From DASVCN01 sp040905665 (GTDB taxonomy: Bacteria > Deinococcota > Deinococci > Deinococcales > Trueperaceae), in contig JBBDRD010000042.1 of the NCBI GenBank assembly GCA_040905665.1, positions 19,464 through 83,463 of the forward strand: 64,000 bases of DNA, written 5' to 3'. The stretch's first letter is position 1; each line of letters begins with the position of its first letter. Positions 24,262-32,016 of the stretch are shown here, one piece after another. A program made the position numbers and the translations under genes. The notes beneath the pieces were generated by a model. That model did not search any database and was not told the origin of the DNA. It saw only the letters and a program-made list of their open reading frames with translations.

Positions 24262-25020
24262 GTGCGTACCTACCCCGGCCGCGGTCACCGCTACGACCTG
24301 GCCGTGGTGGGAGCCGGCATCAGCGGCAGTGAGGCTGCGCTGGCGGCAGCCGTCGCCGGTCTCGACGTACTGCTGGTCACCACCAGCCTGGATACCGTCT
24401 ACATGTTGGCGCATGAGCGCGCGCAGCTCGATGCTCCCGCCGGCACGCTCATGTCCACACTCACCGCTCAAACCGTGCTGGAGGGGGAGAGGATCGAGCG
24501 CTGGCCGCTGCACCGGAAAGCAAAGTATGCGCTCGAGTCCCAGAGCAGGATCCATCTGCTGCAGTCGAACGTTACCGGGCTCATCGTCCAGCAGGGCCAG
24601 GTGCGGGGCGTGCGAACTTGGGAAGGGGTGGAACGACAGGCGCGTGCCACCGCCCTCTGCGCGGGCTCCTTCCTTGAGGCGCGGCTCGAGCAGGGGAAGT
24701 TGCATGAGGATTCCGGCAGGTTGGGGGAGATGACCTACGACGAACTCTTCGAGGATCTGGCGGGCCGGCAGGTTTCGTTCGACTCGCTCACCCTCTATCT
24801 GAGCGAGCACGGCGAAGGGCTTCCGTACACTGTTTCGTGCAAGGTGCTCTCGGCGAACGAGATGCGCGGATTCGAGGTCGACCGCTTGCCTGGGTTATAT
24901 GCAGCCGGCGTTTGCGCCGCCGGAGCGCTCGACTACGAGCAGGCGGCTGCCGCGGGCCGCGACTTGGGACTGGCATTGGCGCAAGAGCTGGCAGCGGCAA
25001 GCGAGGCCGGGAGCGAATAG
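24262..25020 (+). CDS. Short MnmG/GidA-related FAD protein
   Basis: 252 aa, GTG start. The N-terminus YDLAVVGAGISGSEAALAAAVAGLDVLLVTTSLDTVYML is the FAD loop of the MnmG/TrmFO family (GxGxxGxEAA followed by the LDT segment). A C-terminal FAD segment (GLYAAGVCAAGALDYEQAAAAGRDLG) is also present. It lacks the insertion and the C-terminal tRNA-binding domain that make MnmG about 620 aa, so it is not MnmG. A function in tRNA modification is only a family-level guess. Confidence 0.75.
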   Translation: MRTYPGRGHRYDLAVVGAGISGSEAALAAAVAGLDVLLVTTSLDTVYMLAHERAQLDAPAGTLMSTLTAQTVLEGERIERWPLHRKAKYALESQSRIHLLQSNVTGLIVQQGQVRGVRTWEGVERQARATALCAGSFLEARLEQGKLHEDSGRLGEMTYDELFEDLAGRQVSFDSLTLYLSEHGEGLPYTVSCKVLSANEMRGFEVDRLPGLYAAGVCAAGALDYEQAAAAGRDLGLALAQELAAASEAGSE

Positions 25021-25089
25021 ATGCCGCTATGGTGACCGCAGTATCGAGGTTGTTGGCTAAGGACGCGGCAGGCAATCAGTAGCGGGTCA

Positions 25090-25290
25090 TCAGTAGTCGA
25101 GTGTGTCATCCCGTGGCCTGAGGTACGACTCCATCTCCTTCAGCTGGCCCTCCTGAGCGAAAACAAATCGAGTACCACCGGTTCGACTTGCCAACAGCCG
25201 GTAGCGGAAGGGCTCCACAGCGGTAACGCTCGAGACGACGTAGACGTCGTCGTCGTAGCGCACCTCTTCGCCCACACTGAACCTGCTCAT
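25090..25290 (-). CDS. Small beta-rich hypothetical protein
   Basis: 66 aa, MSRFSVGEEVRYDDDVYVVSSVTAVEPFRYRLLASR..., with a pattern of alternating hydrophobic and charged residues typical of a small SH3-like barrel. No ribosome site precedes it. It lies between the MnmG-like gene (convergent) and mqnD (upstream, same strand, 38 nt). Not recognised. Confidence 0.55.
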   Translation of the reverse strand: MSRFSVGEEVRYDDDVYVVSSVTAVEPFRYRLLASRTGGTRFVFAQEGQLKEMESYLRPRDDTLDY

Positions 25291-25327
25291 GGAGGCAACA
25301 GTAACTTGCCGGGGCTGCTTACGGGCG

Positions 25328-26176
25328 CTATTGAGCTGTAGGGGGCTCGAAGATCGGTGGTAGCGGCAACTCCGGTAACAGGCCGCGCAGCCGGGCGCGC
25401 TCGAATAACTCCGCCACCGCCTTCCTTCCCTCCGTCCCCAAATCGCGGCTATAGCTGTTCACATAGAGGTCGATGTGTCGCTGACGTACCTCACGGCTCA
25501 GCTCCTGGGCGTGCTCGGCAACGTAGGACGCAACTTCTTCCGGGTGTTCATAGGCGTAATTCATACTGGCGCGAAGTGCTTCGACGAGCCGGCTTAGCCT
25601 TGCTTGGCCCAGAGTCCGAAGTGCGGCCACGCCTCCCAAGGGAAGTAGGTCGCCGGTGGTTGCCTCCCACCACTCGCCCAGATCGAGATACTTCACGAGC
25701 CCGTGAGCGGCATAGGTGAAGCGGCTCTCGTGGATGATCAGCCCCGCGTCGACCTCGCCAGCCGCAACCGCGGGCATGATCAGGTCGTAACGGAGCTCCC
25801 GGTAGTTGAGGTCGTCGGGCTGAGAGAGCCTGAGCAGCAGGTTCGCGGTAGTGAGGCCGCCGGGAACCGCCACACTCCTCCCGCTAAGACTTTCCAGCGG
25901 TTGGCGAGTGACGATGAGAGGACCGACTCCACGACCCAGGGCCCCGCCAGAAGGCAACATGACGTAGCGGTCGGAAACGTGGCCGTAGGCGTGATAGGAG
26001 ATCTTGGTGACGTCCAGACTGCCTCGCAGGGCAAGTTGGTTGAGTTCCTCTACGTCACCCAGATGAACCTCGACCGGCTCGAACCCGACACGCCCATGAG
26101 CGAGCGCATAGAACAGGAAGCAGTCGTTGGGGCAGGGGCTATAGCCCAGGGTGAGGGGCGCCGCCTTATGGGTCAA
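25328..26176 (-). CDS. mqnD: 1,4-dihydroxy-6-naphthoate synthase
   Basis: Futalosine-pathway menaquinone enzyme, 282 aa, with a periplasmic-binding-protein fold. GYSPCPNDCFLFYALAHG is the family N-terminus; DVTKISYHAYGHV and DAGLIIHESRFTYAAHGL are further MqnD signatures. The start is TTG overlapping the upstream stop (TTGA). Together with ubiE this indicates the futalosine route rather than the classical MenD/MenB route. Confidence 0.93.
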   Translation of the reverse strand: MTHKAAPLTLGYSPCPNDCFLFYALAHGRVGFEPVEVHLGDVEELNQLALRGSLDVTKISYHAYGHVSDRYVMLPSGGALGRGVGPLIVTRQPLESLSGRSVAVPGGLTTANLLLRLSQPDDLNYRELRYDLIMPAVAAGEVDAGLIIHESRFTYAAHGLVKYLDLGEWWEATTGDLLPLGGVAALRTLGQARLSRLVEALRASMNYAYEHPEEVASYVAEHAQELSREVRQRHIDLYVNSYSRDLGTEGRKAVAELFERARLRGLLPELPLPPIFEPPTAQ

Positions 26177-26592
26177 TCGAGAGCACGATGTTCGATAAGG
26201 ATGCAGCGGTCCTGCACTACTTCGATCCCCGCCGCTTGAAGGCGGGCGGCTGCGTCATTGTTGCGGATGCCCAGCTGGAACCAGACCGCTCGTGGAAGCG
26301 GCCGCATTGCCAGGATATCGTCGAGATGCGCCGGTATGTCCTCGGCGCGGCGGAAGACATCGACGATGTCTATCGATTCGTCCAGTTCGACGAGGGTGGA
26401 GACGAAGGGCTTGTCCCACTGCCTCTCGCCGAGATGTCGCGGATTTACGGGGAAGACCTGGTACCCGCCTCGCGCCAGATAGTCGGGAACGTAGTAGGCC
26501 GGGCGTCCTGTTCGGTTGCTGGCGCCCAGGACCGCCACCGTTCTAGATTCGCGTAATAGCTCGAGTATTGAACTCGGGGCAGTGACAGTCAT
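26173..26592 (-). CDS. CoA-binding domain protein (YccU type)
   Basis: 139 aa with a Rossmann CoA-binding domain: VAVLGASNRTGRPAYYVPDYLARGGYQVFPVNP, then VDVFRRAEDIPAHLDDI and VWFQLGIRN. Family members bind CoA but have no settled function. Overlaps mqnD by 4 nt, so the two are cotranslated. Confidence 0.88.
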   Translation of the reverse strand: MTVTAPSSILELLRESRTVAVLGASNRTGRPAYYVPDYLARGGYQVFPVNPRHLGERQWDKPFVSTLVELDESIDIVDVFRRAEDIPAHLDDILAMRPLPRAVWFQLGIRNNDAAARLQAAGIEVVQDRCILIEHRALD

Positions 26593-26639
26593 GCATAGAG
26601 GTTATCGCCGGGATGCCGGGAGCCCACGTCGCCAACGCG

Positions 26640-26668
26640 TTGATGCTCCATGCCTTATCTGCTAGACT
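26640..26668 (+). promoter_or_regulatory. Promoter of the infC operon
   Basis: TTGATG (26640-26645), a 17-nt spacer and TAGACT (26663-26668) form a near-consensus vegetative promoter about 50 nt before infC. Confidence 0.7.
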
Positions 26669-26679
26669 TGAGCGCTGTT

Positions 26680-26695
26680 GCGCCCGATTGGGCGC
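26680..26695 (+). promoter_or_regulatory. Hairpin in the infC leader
   Basis: GCGCCC and GGGCGC enclose a 4-nt loop, right after the expected transcription start and about 9 nt before the ribosome site. It may regulate infC or simply stabilise the 5' end. Confidence 0.5.
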
Positions 26696-26716
26696 CTATT
26701 CTTGGAGGTGGAGTCC

Positions 26717-27229
26717 ATAGCGAGAGAGATGAAGATTAATGATCAGATCCGGGCCCGGCAGGTGAGGCTCATCGGTTCCGACGGTCAGCAACAGGGGATC
26801 GTCGATACCCGCGAGGCCGCCCGCAGAGCCCGCGAGGAGGAATTGGATCTGGTCTTGGTTGGTGAAGCCGCGCAACCGCCGGTCGCCAAACTGATGGATT
26901 ACGGCAAGTACCGCTACGAGCTGCAGCAGGAGGAGAAAGAAGCCCGAAAGCGCTCTCGTCAGCAGGAAATGAAGGCCATCAAGTTTCGCGTGAAGATCGA
27001 GGAGCACGACTACGGGACCAAGGTCAACCACATCCGCCGCTTCCTCAAAGGGGGGCACAAGGTTCGGGTAGTAATCATGTTTCGTGGGCGTGAACGCACC
27101 CACCCGGAGTTGGGTCAGGAAATTCTCGATCGCGTCGCGCGCGACGTCGCGGAGATGGCGGCAGTCGATCAGATGCCGACCCTGGCCGGTATGGACATGA
27201 ACATGACCCTTCGCCCCGTCAGGGACTGA
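26717..27229 (+). CDS. infC: Translation initiation factor IF-3, probable ATA start
   Basis: 170 aa. N-terminal domain INDQIRARQVRLIG...GIVDTREA, linker rich in Lys/Arg/Glu, C-terminal domain with IKFRVKIEEHDYGTKVNHIRRFLKGGHKVRVVIMFRGRE. GGAGGT lies 7 nt before ATA (26717-26719), the best-placed start. ATG at 26729 is 19 nt from the site and GTG 26708 overlaps it. A rare start is typical of infC, since IF-3 discriminates against such codons and so limits its own synthesis. First gene of infC-rpmI-rplT. Confidence 0.93.
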   Translation: MAREMKINDQIRARQVRLIGSDGQQQGIVDTREAARRAREEELDLVLVGEAAQPPVAKLMDYGKYRYELQQEEKEARKRSRQQEMKAIKFRVKIEEHDYGTKVNHIRRFLKGGHKVRVVIMFRGRERTHPELGQEILDRVARDVAEMAAVDQMPTLAGMDMNMTLRPVRD

Positions 27230-27320
27230 TCAGTCACTTCGCCTCAAACGCCGTAGACTCTGTTGATAGTGGGCGATTGCCCGGAATGTAAAGCCAAGAG
27301 GAAGCATGAGGAGTAGTTAG

Positions 27321-27518
27321 ATGCCGAAATTGAAGACCCATAAGGGCACCAAAGCCCGTGTCAAAATCACTGGGCGAGGTAAGGTCACGGCGATGCGCTC
27401 CGGAAAGCGGCACCTGAACTTCAAGAAGTCGGGTAAGCGCATTCGCAAGGGCCGCAACGACCTGGTAGTAGCCAAGCCGGACGCAGAGCGCATCAAAGCG
27501 CTGCTGCCGTACGATTAG
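27321..27518 (+). CDS. rpmI: Ribosomal protein bL35
   Basis: 65 aa, MPKLKTHKGTKARVKITGRGKV...GKRHLNFKKSGKRIR, the full-length bL35 sequence. A GGAG-type ribosome site precedes the ATG. Between infC and rplT, the standard order. Confidence 0.97.
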   Translation: MPKLKTHKGTKARVKITGRGKVTAMRSGKRHLNFKKSGKRIRKGRNDLVVAKPDAERIKALLPYD

Positions 27519-27527
27519 GGGCCTGCC

Positions 27528-27878
27528 ATGCCAAGAGCCAAAACCGGGACCGTCCGGCGTGCCAAGCACAAGAAGATCCTCAAGCGTGCCAAGGGATTTT
27601 GGGGTCTGCGCTCCAAAAGCTTCCGAATCGCGCAGCAAACGTTGCTCAACGCAGCCGATTACGCTTATCGGGATCGCCGGGACAAGAAGGCCGTCTTCCG
27701 CCGCCTGTGGATTGCGCGCATAAATGCCGCTGCCCGCAAGGAAGGGTTGAGCTACTCGCGCTTCATCAGCGGTCTGCGTCAGTCTGGGGTCGAACTCGAC
27801 CGCAAGGTACTCGCGGATCTGGCAGTGCGCGAGCCCGACGCTTTCCGCAGTCTCGTGGAGGTTGCCCGGGGGACTTGA
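27528..27878 (+). CDS. rplT: Ribosomal protein bL20
   Basis: 116 aa, PRAKTGTVRRAKHKKILKRAKGFWGLRSKSFRIAQQ..., 23S-binding assembly protein. It begins 9 nt after rpmI. In other bacteria L20 represses this operon at the mRNA; no such structure can be assigned here with certainty. Confidence 0.97.
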   Translation: MPRAKTGTVRRAKHKKILKRAKGFWGLRSKSFRIAQQTLLNAADYAYRDRRDKKAVFRRLWIARINAAARKEGLSYSRFISGLRQSGVELDRKVLADLAVREPDAFRSLVEVARGT

Positions 27879-27894
27879 GTCATTCTTCGCTCCG

Positions 27895-27963
27895 GCATAT
27901 CGGGACCGTTCAGATCGGTACCGCACGCATCGGGATCGCTTATGAAGGGCGGTCCCGATATGC
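27895..27963. repeat. 14-bp perfect inverted repeat after rplT
   Basis: GCATATCGGGACCG (27895-27908) and its exact complement CGGTCCCGATATGC (27950-27963) flank 41 nt that contain another ATCGGGA copy and a CGGTACCG palindrome. No T-run follows on either strand, so a simple intrinsic terminator is not supported. It lies 17 nt after the rplT stop. The rest of the interval to 28186 holds TACAAT (28035-28040), a possible -10 for the response regulator, and no gene I can support. Confidence 0.7.
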
Positions 27964-28186
27964 GTTCGCCGGGCCACCACTACGGACCTTCTGCCGCCGA
28001 AGATTCACCGGCCCGAGCCGCGGCAGCTTGCGGTTACAATGACTTGCCGGCAGGAATTCGCATTTGCACGGCAGGGGTGATGTTTGCGGGTAATTGCAGA
28101 CAACTCGACATGCGGCCAGTGAACAACGCCGCGCAGACAGCTGAACGCTACGGCGCCAACCTGTGCGACCGGAAAGAGGCAGCATC

Positions 28187-28639
28187 TTGACGCGAGACAC
28201 CACCTTCATTCTCCTAGTCGAGGACAATCAGGACGACATCGATCTGACGTTGCGGGCTCTGCGGATGCATAATCTGGCGAACGAGGTAGTTATCGTACGC
28301 GACGGCGCCGAAGCCCTCGATTTCCTGTTCTGCCGTGGGGACTATGCAGAACGCAGCCCCGATCAGAAGCCGCAACTGGTCCTGCTCGACATCAACCTGC
28401 CCAAGCTCTCGGGTCTCGAGGTGCTCAAGCAGGTGCGTAATAGTGAACGTACTCGGCTGCTCCCCGTTGTCATGCTTACCACCTCGAAGCAGGACCGCGA
28501 CGTTTTGGACAGCTACATGAACGGCGCCAACTCTTACGTACAGAAGCCTGTTTCATTCACTGAGTTCACTGAAGCGGTCCGACAACTAGGCATCTATTGG
28601 CTGATCCTCAATGAGGTCCCATGGCAGTCCAAGGCTTAG
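28187..28639 (+). CDS. Response regulator, single receiver domain (Rcp type)
   Basis: 150 aa, receiver domain only: LLVEDNQDDIDLTLRAL, phosphoacceptor Asp in LVLLDINLPKLSG, Thr in VVMLTTSKQDRD and Lys in YVQKPVSF. This matches the cyanobacterial-phytochrome regulator type that partners PAS/GAF sensor kinases. TTG start with GAGG 7 nt upstream; GTG 28163 is an alternative. It overlaps the next regulator by 19 nt. Confidence 0.85.
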   Translation: MTRDTTFILLVEDNQDDIDLTLRALRMHNLANEVVIVRDGAEALDFLFCRGDYAERSPDQKPQLVLLDINLPKLSGLEVLKQVRNSERTRLLPVVMLTTSKQDRDVLDSYMNGANSYVQKPVSFTEFTEAVRQLGIYWLILNEVPWQSKA

Positions 28640-29820
28640 AAAGGCGCGTTTTGGACGAGACTGACGAACTCAGGGTCTTGTTGGTGGAGGACTCTACCGA
28701 CGACGCGGAGCTAAATCAGATCGAGCTTCAGCGAAACGGCTTCACGGTAGATTCCTGTCGCGTCGAGACTCGCGACGCAACTCTCGAGGCACTCAAGGGT
28801 AACCAGTGGGACGTCGTCCTGAGCGACCACGCGTTGCCTGGATTCAGCTCGCATGAAGTCCTCGAACTTCTCGACGAGCTCGCGATCGACACCCCCTGCA
28901 TAATCGTCTCCGGTGCGATCGGCGAAGAGGCAGCGGTACAGCTACTGCAAAGCGGCGCCATCGACTACGTCAATAAGGACAAGCTGTATCGGCTGAGTCA
29001 GGCGGTTCGCAGGGCTCTGCGTGAAGCGGACTCCTCCCGTGCACGGCGCGACGCAGAGGCGGCCTTGCGGCGCAGTGAACAGGCGTTGCGGGAGCTCAAC
29101 GAGACGCTCGAACAGCGGGTGGAAGAGCGAACGAAGGAACTAGTCGCCCAAACCAACCTGTTGGAAGCGGCTCTCAATACGCTCAAGGATCTGTTCTTCG
29201 TCGCCGACACCGATCGGAGACTGGTGCGCTGGAACCGGGAACTATGCAGCATGACGGGTTTGGATGAGGACGAAGTGGAGAACCGGCGTCTGACGGTACT
29301 CGTGCATCAGGATGACCGCGAGGCGATGGAGCAGTGGTACATGCACGTACTAGAGGACGGCGCGGCCACCGTTGAGGCTGGGCTGCTGGTCGACTCGGGC
29401 AAGTTCGTTCCTTACGAGTTCACAGGAGCCAGGCTGCGAGATGGCGAAGGGAGGCCGATGGGAGTGTGCGGAATCGCACGTAACATCTCGGCCCGCCGAC
29501 AAACCGAGCAGCACCTCAAGCAGGCGATTCGCGAAGTAATCGATGACGCCACCTGGTTCGCACAATCGGTTCTGGAGAAGATGACGCAGGTTTCCTCCAC
29601 CCGCTCCCCCTCGATAATGGCAAGCGATCTCACCGACCGCGAGCGCGAGGTGATCGAGATGATCGCCAAGGGCATGAAGAACAACCAGATAGCCAAGGAC
29701 CTGGGCCTCTCTTACGCCACAGTGCGAAACTATGTCGCGCGGATCTACGGCAAGCTCGACGTTCATTCACGTGCCGAGGCCGTGATTTGGGCTAGAGAGC
29801 GCGGATTCGGGAGCGACTGA
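28621..29820 (+). CDS. REC-PAS-LuxR response regulator
   Basis: 399 aa: receiver (residues 12-130; Asp in VVLSDHALPGF, Lys in YVNKDK), coiled coil (about 140-180), PAS domain (about 183-300; FFVADTDRRLVRWNRELCSMTG and GVCGIARNISARR) and a LuxR-type helix-turn-helix (LTDREREVIEMIAKGMKNNQIAKDLGLSYATVRNYVARIYGKL). Probably a DNA-binding regulator combining phosphorylation with a PAS-sensed signal. No kinase gene is adjacent. Confidence 0.88.
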   Translation: MAVQGLERRVLDETDELRVLLVEDSTDDAELNQIELQRNGFTVDSCRVETRDATLEALKGNQWDVVLSDHALPGFSSHEVLELLDELAIDTPCIIVSGAIGEEAAVQLLQSGAIDYVNKDKLYRLSQAVRRALREADSSRARRDAEAALRRSEQALRELNETLEQRVEERTKELVAQTNLLEAALNTLKDLFFVADTDRRLVRWNRELCSMTGLDEDEVENRRLTVLVHQDDREAMEQWYMHVLEDGAATVEAGLLVDSGKFVPYEFTGARLRDGEGRPMGVCGIARNISARRQTEQHLKQAIREVIDDATWFAQSVLEKMTQVSSTRSPSIMASDLTDREREVIEMIAKGMKNNQIAKDLGLSYATVRNYVARIYGKLDVHSRAEAVIWARERGFGSD

Positions 29821-29845
29821 ACCACTCGCGGTTATCATTGCCGGC

Positions 29846-31126
29846 ATGCGCCTAATCCACGGCAAGCACGAGGCATTTACGGTCTTTAAGGAGCGCTACT
29901 CGGGCAGCGATGACGCTAACGCCGGCGAGCTGGTGAGGGAGATACTCACCGCGGTTCGCGAGCGCGGTGATGAGGCGGTGCGCGAGTTCAGCGAGCGGTT
30001 CGATGGGGTGCGGCTAAGCGACTTTCGCGTGCCGGCCCGGGCGTTCGATGAGGCGGTCGAGAATGTCGGGTCCGATCTACAGGAGGCAATAGGGCTTGCT
30101 GCGAGGCGAATCGCCAGCTATTACCGTAGTCAGCCGGCGCAAGGCTTCATCGAGGAGCAGGACGGCACTCTGTTGGGGCAGTTGGTGCGCCCGCTCGAGC
30201 TCGTAGGCTGTTATGTGCCGGGTGGCACCGCGCCGCTCTTTAGCACTCTCCTGATGACGGCCATACCGGCGAGGGTGGCCGGCGTCGAGGAGATCGTGGT
30301 GGCGACGCCGCCGGACAGATTCGGTGAGGTGGCGCCCGAGATCCTGGTCGCCGCTCGCGAGGTGGGTGTGACTGACGTATACCGCGTCGGGGGTGCGCAG
30401 GCGATAGCTGCACTGGCGTACGGCACTCAGTCGATCCCCCGAGTCGACAAGGTAGTCGGGCCAGGAAATCGCTGGGTGGTGCTGGCCAAGCAAGCGGTCT
30501 ACGGAGTGGTGGGCATCGAGTCGTTGCCTGGACCAACCGAGACGCTGGTGCTTGCCGACGAGAGTGCTTCCCTGGGCCATGTGGTGGCCGATCTCCTTGC
30601 CCAGGCGGAGCATATGGGGGCGCAGCCGGTGCTGGTCACGACCAGTCGGGATCTGGCTGAGGCACTGCCGGCCGCCTTGGAGGCGGCACTCGCCGACCTT
30701 CCTACTGCCGCGACTGCTCGTGAGTCGATCTCTACGCGTGGCCTGCGGGTCCTGGTCGAAACACTGGCCGAGGGGATCGAGGTATCGAATCGCTTCGCGC
30801 CGGAGCACCTCTGCCTGCTGGTGGACAAGCCTCACGATCTGGTGCCGCTGGTGAGGAACGCCGGCGGCATCTTCGTGGGCCACCACAGTATGGAGGCACT
30901 GGGCGACTATCTCGCCGGCCCGAGTCATGTGATGCCCACCGGCGGTACCGCTCGCTTCTCGTCGTTCGTCAACGTTTCGGACTTTCAGAAGCTGATACCG
31001 ATCGTAGGCGTCGGTGAAGAACTTCTGGGCCAAGTTGGGCCCGCCGCCGCTAGAATGGCGCGCGCCGAAGGACTCGAGGCCCACGCTCGCGCCATCGAGT
31101 CGCGAATTGGGTCCGCAGGGAAGTGA
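29846..31126 (+). CDS. hisD: Histidinol dehydrogenase
   Basis: Last two oxidations of histidine synthesis, 426 aa. Key stretches are VGCYVPGGTAPLFSTLLMTAIPA, VDKVVGPGNRWVVLAKQAVYG, the zinc-site region LLAQAEH, FAPEHLCLLV and GPSHVMPTGGTARFSS. No other his gene is adjacent, so it is apparently monocistronic. TATCAT ends 7 nt before the ATG with no ribosome site. Confidence 0.95.
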   Translation: MRLIHGKHEAFTVFKERYSGSDDANAGELVREILTAVRERGDEAVREFSERFDGVRLSDFRVPARAFDEAVENVGSDLQEAIGLAARRIASYYRSQPAQGFIEEQDGTLLGQLVRPLELVGCYVPGGTAPLFSTLLMTAIPARVAGVEEIVVATPPDRFGEVAPEILVAAREVGVTDVYRVGGAQAIAALAYGTQSIPRVDKVVGPGNRWVVLAKQAVYGVVGIESLPGPTETLVLADESASLGHVVADLLAQAEHMGAQPVLVTTSRDLAEALPAALEAALADLPTAATARESISTRGLRVLVETLAEGIEVSNRFAPEHLCLLVDKPHDLVPLVRNAGGIFVGHHSMEALGDYLAGPSHVMPTGGTARFSSFVNVSDFQKLIPIVGVGEELLGQVGPAAARMARAEGLEAHARAIESRIGSAGK

Positions 31127-31179
31127 GTCCAGCTGCCAAGAGTGCTCGCCCTGGCGCCTCTGATGATTGCGATGTTCGT

Positions 31180-31318
31180 ACTGCAGGATATATTCCGTTC
31201 CGCCCGGATCAACCAGTACCGCCTCATTGCCTCCGCCGGCGCCAATGAGGTAATAATTCTCCATCAGCGGCCCTACATTAAGGCGCTCTAGGAGGACCTC
31301 ACTGGGGTCGGACGTCAC
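31180..31318 (-). pseudogene. Remnant of a metallo-beta-lactamase-fold hydrolase
   Basis: From GTG 31318, overlapping the glycosyltransferase stop (GTGA), the frame reads LERLNVGPLMENYYLIG...NEAVLVDPGGTEYIL. This is the N-terminus of GloB/YcbL-type MBL hydrolases, which normally continue with an HxHxDH motif. After about 46 codons the similarity stops and the frame runs antisense through hisD, so the metal site is missing. Probably a gene cut by a rearrangement next to hisD. The match is from pattern recall. Confidence 0.5.
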
Positions 31319-32016
31319 CACGATCTGCGAATCATCGTCGCCACGATGTCGCGGTACATCCTCAGCCGCATGGCCAGGCCGGCCAGCAACCCACGCTTTT
31401 CCTCCTTCATTACTTGAGACACGCCTTCGAGGCGCACGTCCAGGCAGCGCCAGCCTTGCCGTTTGGCGGCGCCGGTGATCGCGACCTCGATGCCAAAGCG
31501 GGTCGAGGCGAGTTCCGGCACCGCCTCGAGCAGTTCCCTTCGAACAGCTCTCTGTCCGCTCAGTTGCGGCGTGAGGCGCTGTGCCGCCGTGGTGCGCCAA
31601 CGGCCCCCCACGAACACTCCCCGGGTCATGTCGGCCTCACCGGCAAGGACCGGCCCGGCCAGTGCCCGGAGGTGAGCGGGTAACAGACCCACCAAGTCGG
31701 CGTCTACCAGCACGATGACCCCGCTGCGGACATTTTCCAGACCGGCGGCTACCGCTCCGCCCTTGCCCTGGTTCCGGTTCAGCTCGATGACCTCTGCTCC
31801 GGCGAGGCGGGCTGTCGCGGCAGTGCCGTCACGTGAACCGTCATCGACGACAACCACCTGCCCCAGCGAGGCCTCACGCGCTACGCCCACTACTTGAGCG
31901 ATCGTATCCGCCTCGTTGAAGGCCGGAATCAGGACCGAGCAGGTGACCTCGACAGTTACCGTGGCGCTCCCCAGCGGGGCGGCGCCACTACCCGCGGATG
32001 ATGCCGCCGAGTTCAT
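31315..32016 (-). CDS. GT2-family glycosyltransferase
   Basis: 233 aa. CSVLIPAFNEADTIAQVV opens the GT-A fold; VVVVDDGSRDGT binds the nucleotide; VLVDADL is the metal-binding DxD; FGIEVAIT lies near the acceptor site. Resembles glucosyl-3-phosphoglycerate synthase and polyprenyl-phosphate transferases, but without their membrane domain. The start overlaps the rseP-like gene by 29 nt. Confidence 0.83.
   Translation of the reverse strand: MNSAASSAGSGAAPLGSATVTVEVTCSVLIPAFNEADTIAQVVGVAREASLGQVVVVDDGSRDGTAATARLAGAEVIELNRNQGKGGAVAAGLENVRSGVIVLVDADLVGLLPAHLRALAGPVLAGEADMTRGVFVGGRWRTTAAQRLTPQLSGQRAVRRELLEAVPELASTRFGIEVAITGAAKRQGWRCLDVRLEGVSQVMKEEKRGLLAGLAMRLRMYRDIVATMIRRSW

Noticed and set aside
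27942..28190. Short plus-strand frame between rplT and the response regulator
   Set aside because: No ribosome site or recognisable pattern, and it overlaps one arm of the inverted repeat; treated as non-coding.
30077..31600. 507-codon minus-strand frame across hisD
   Set aside because: It is antisense to a clear hisD; only the short part beyond the hisD stop shows protein-like pattern (MBL remnant).
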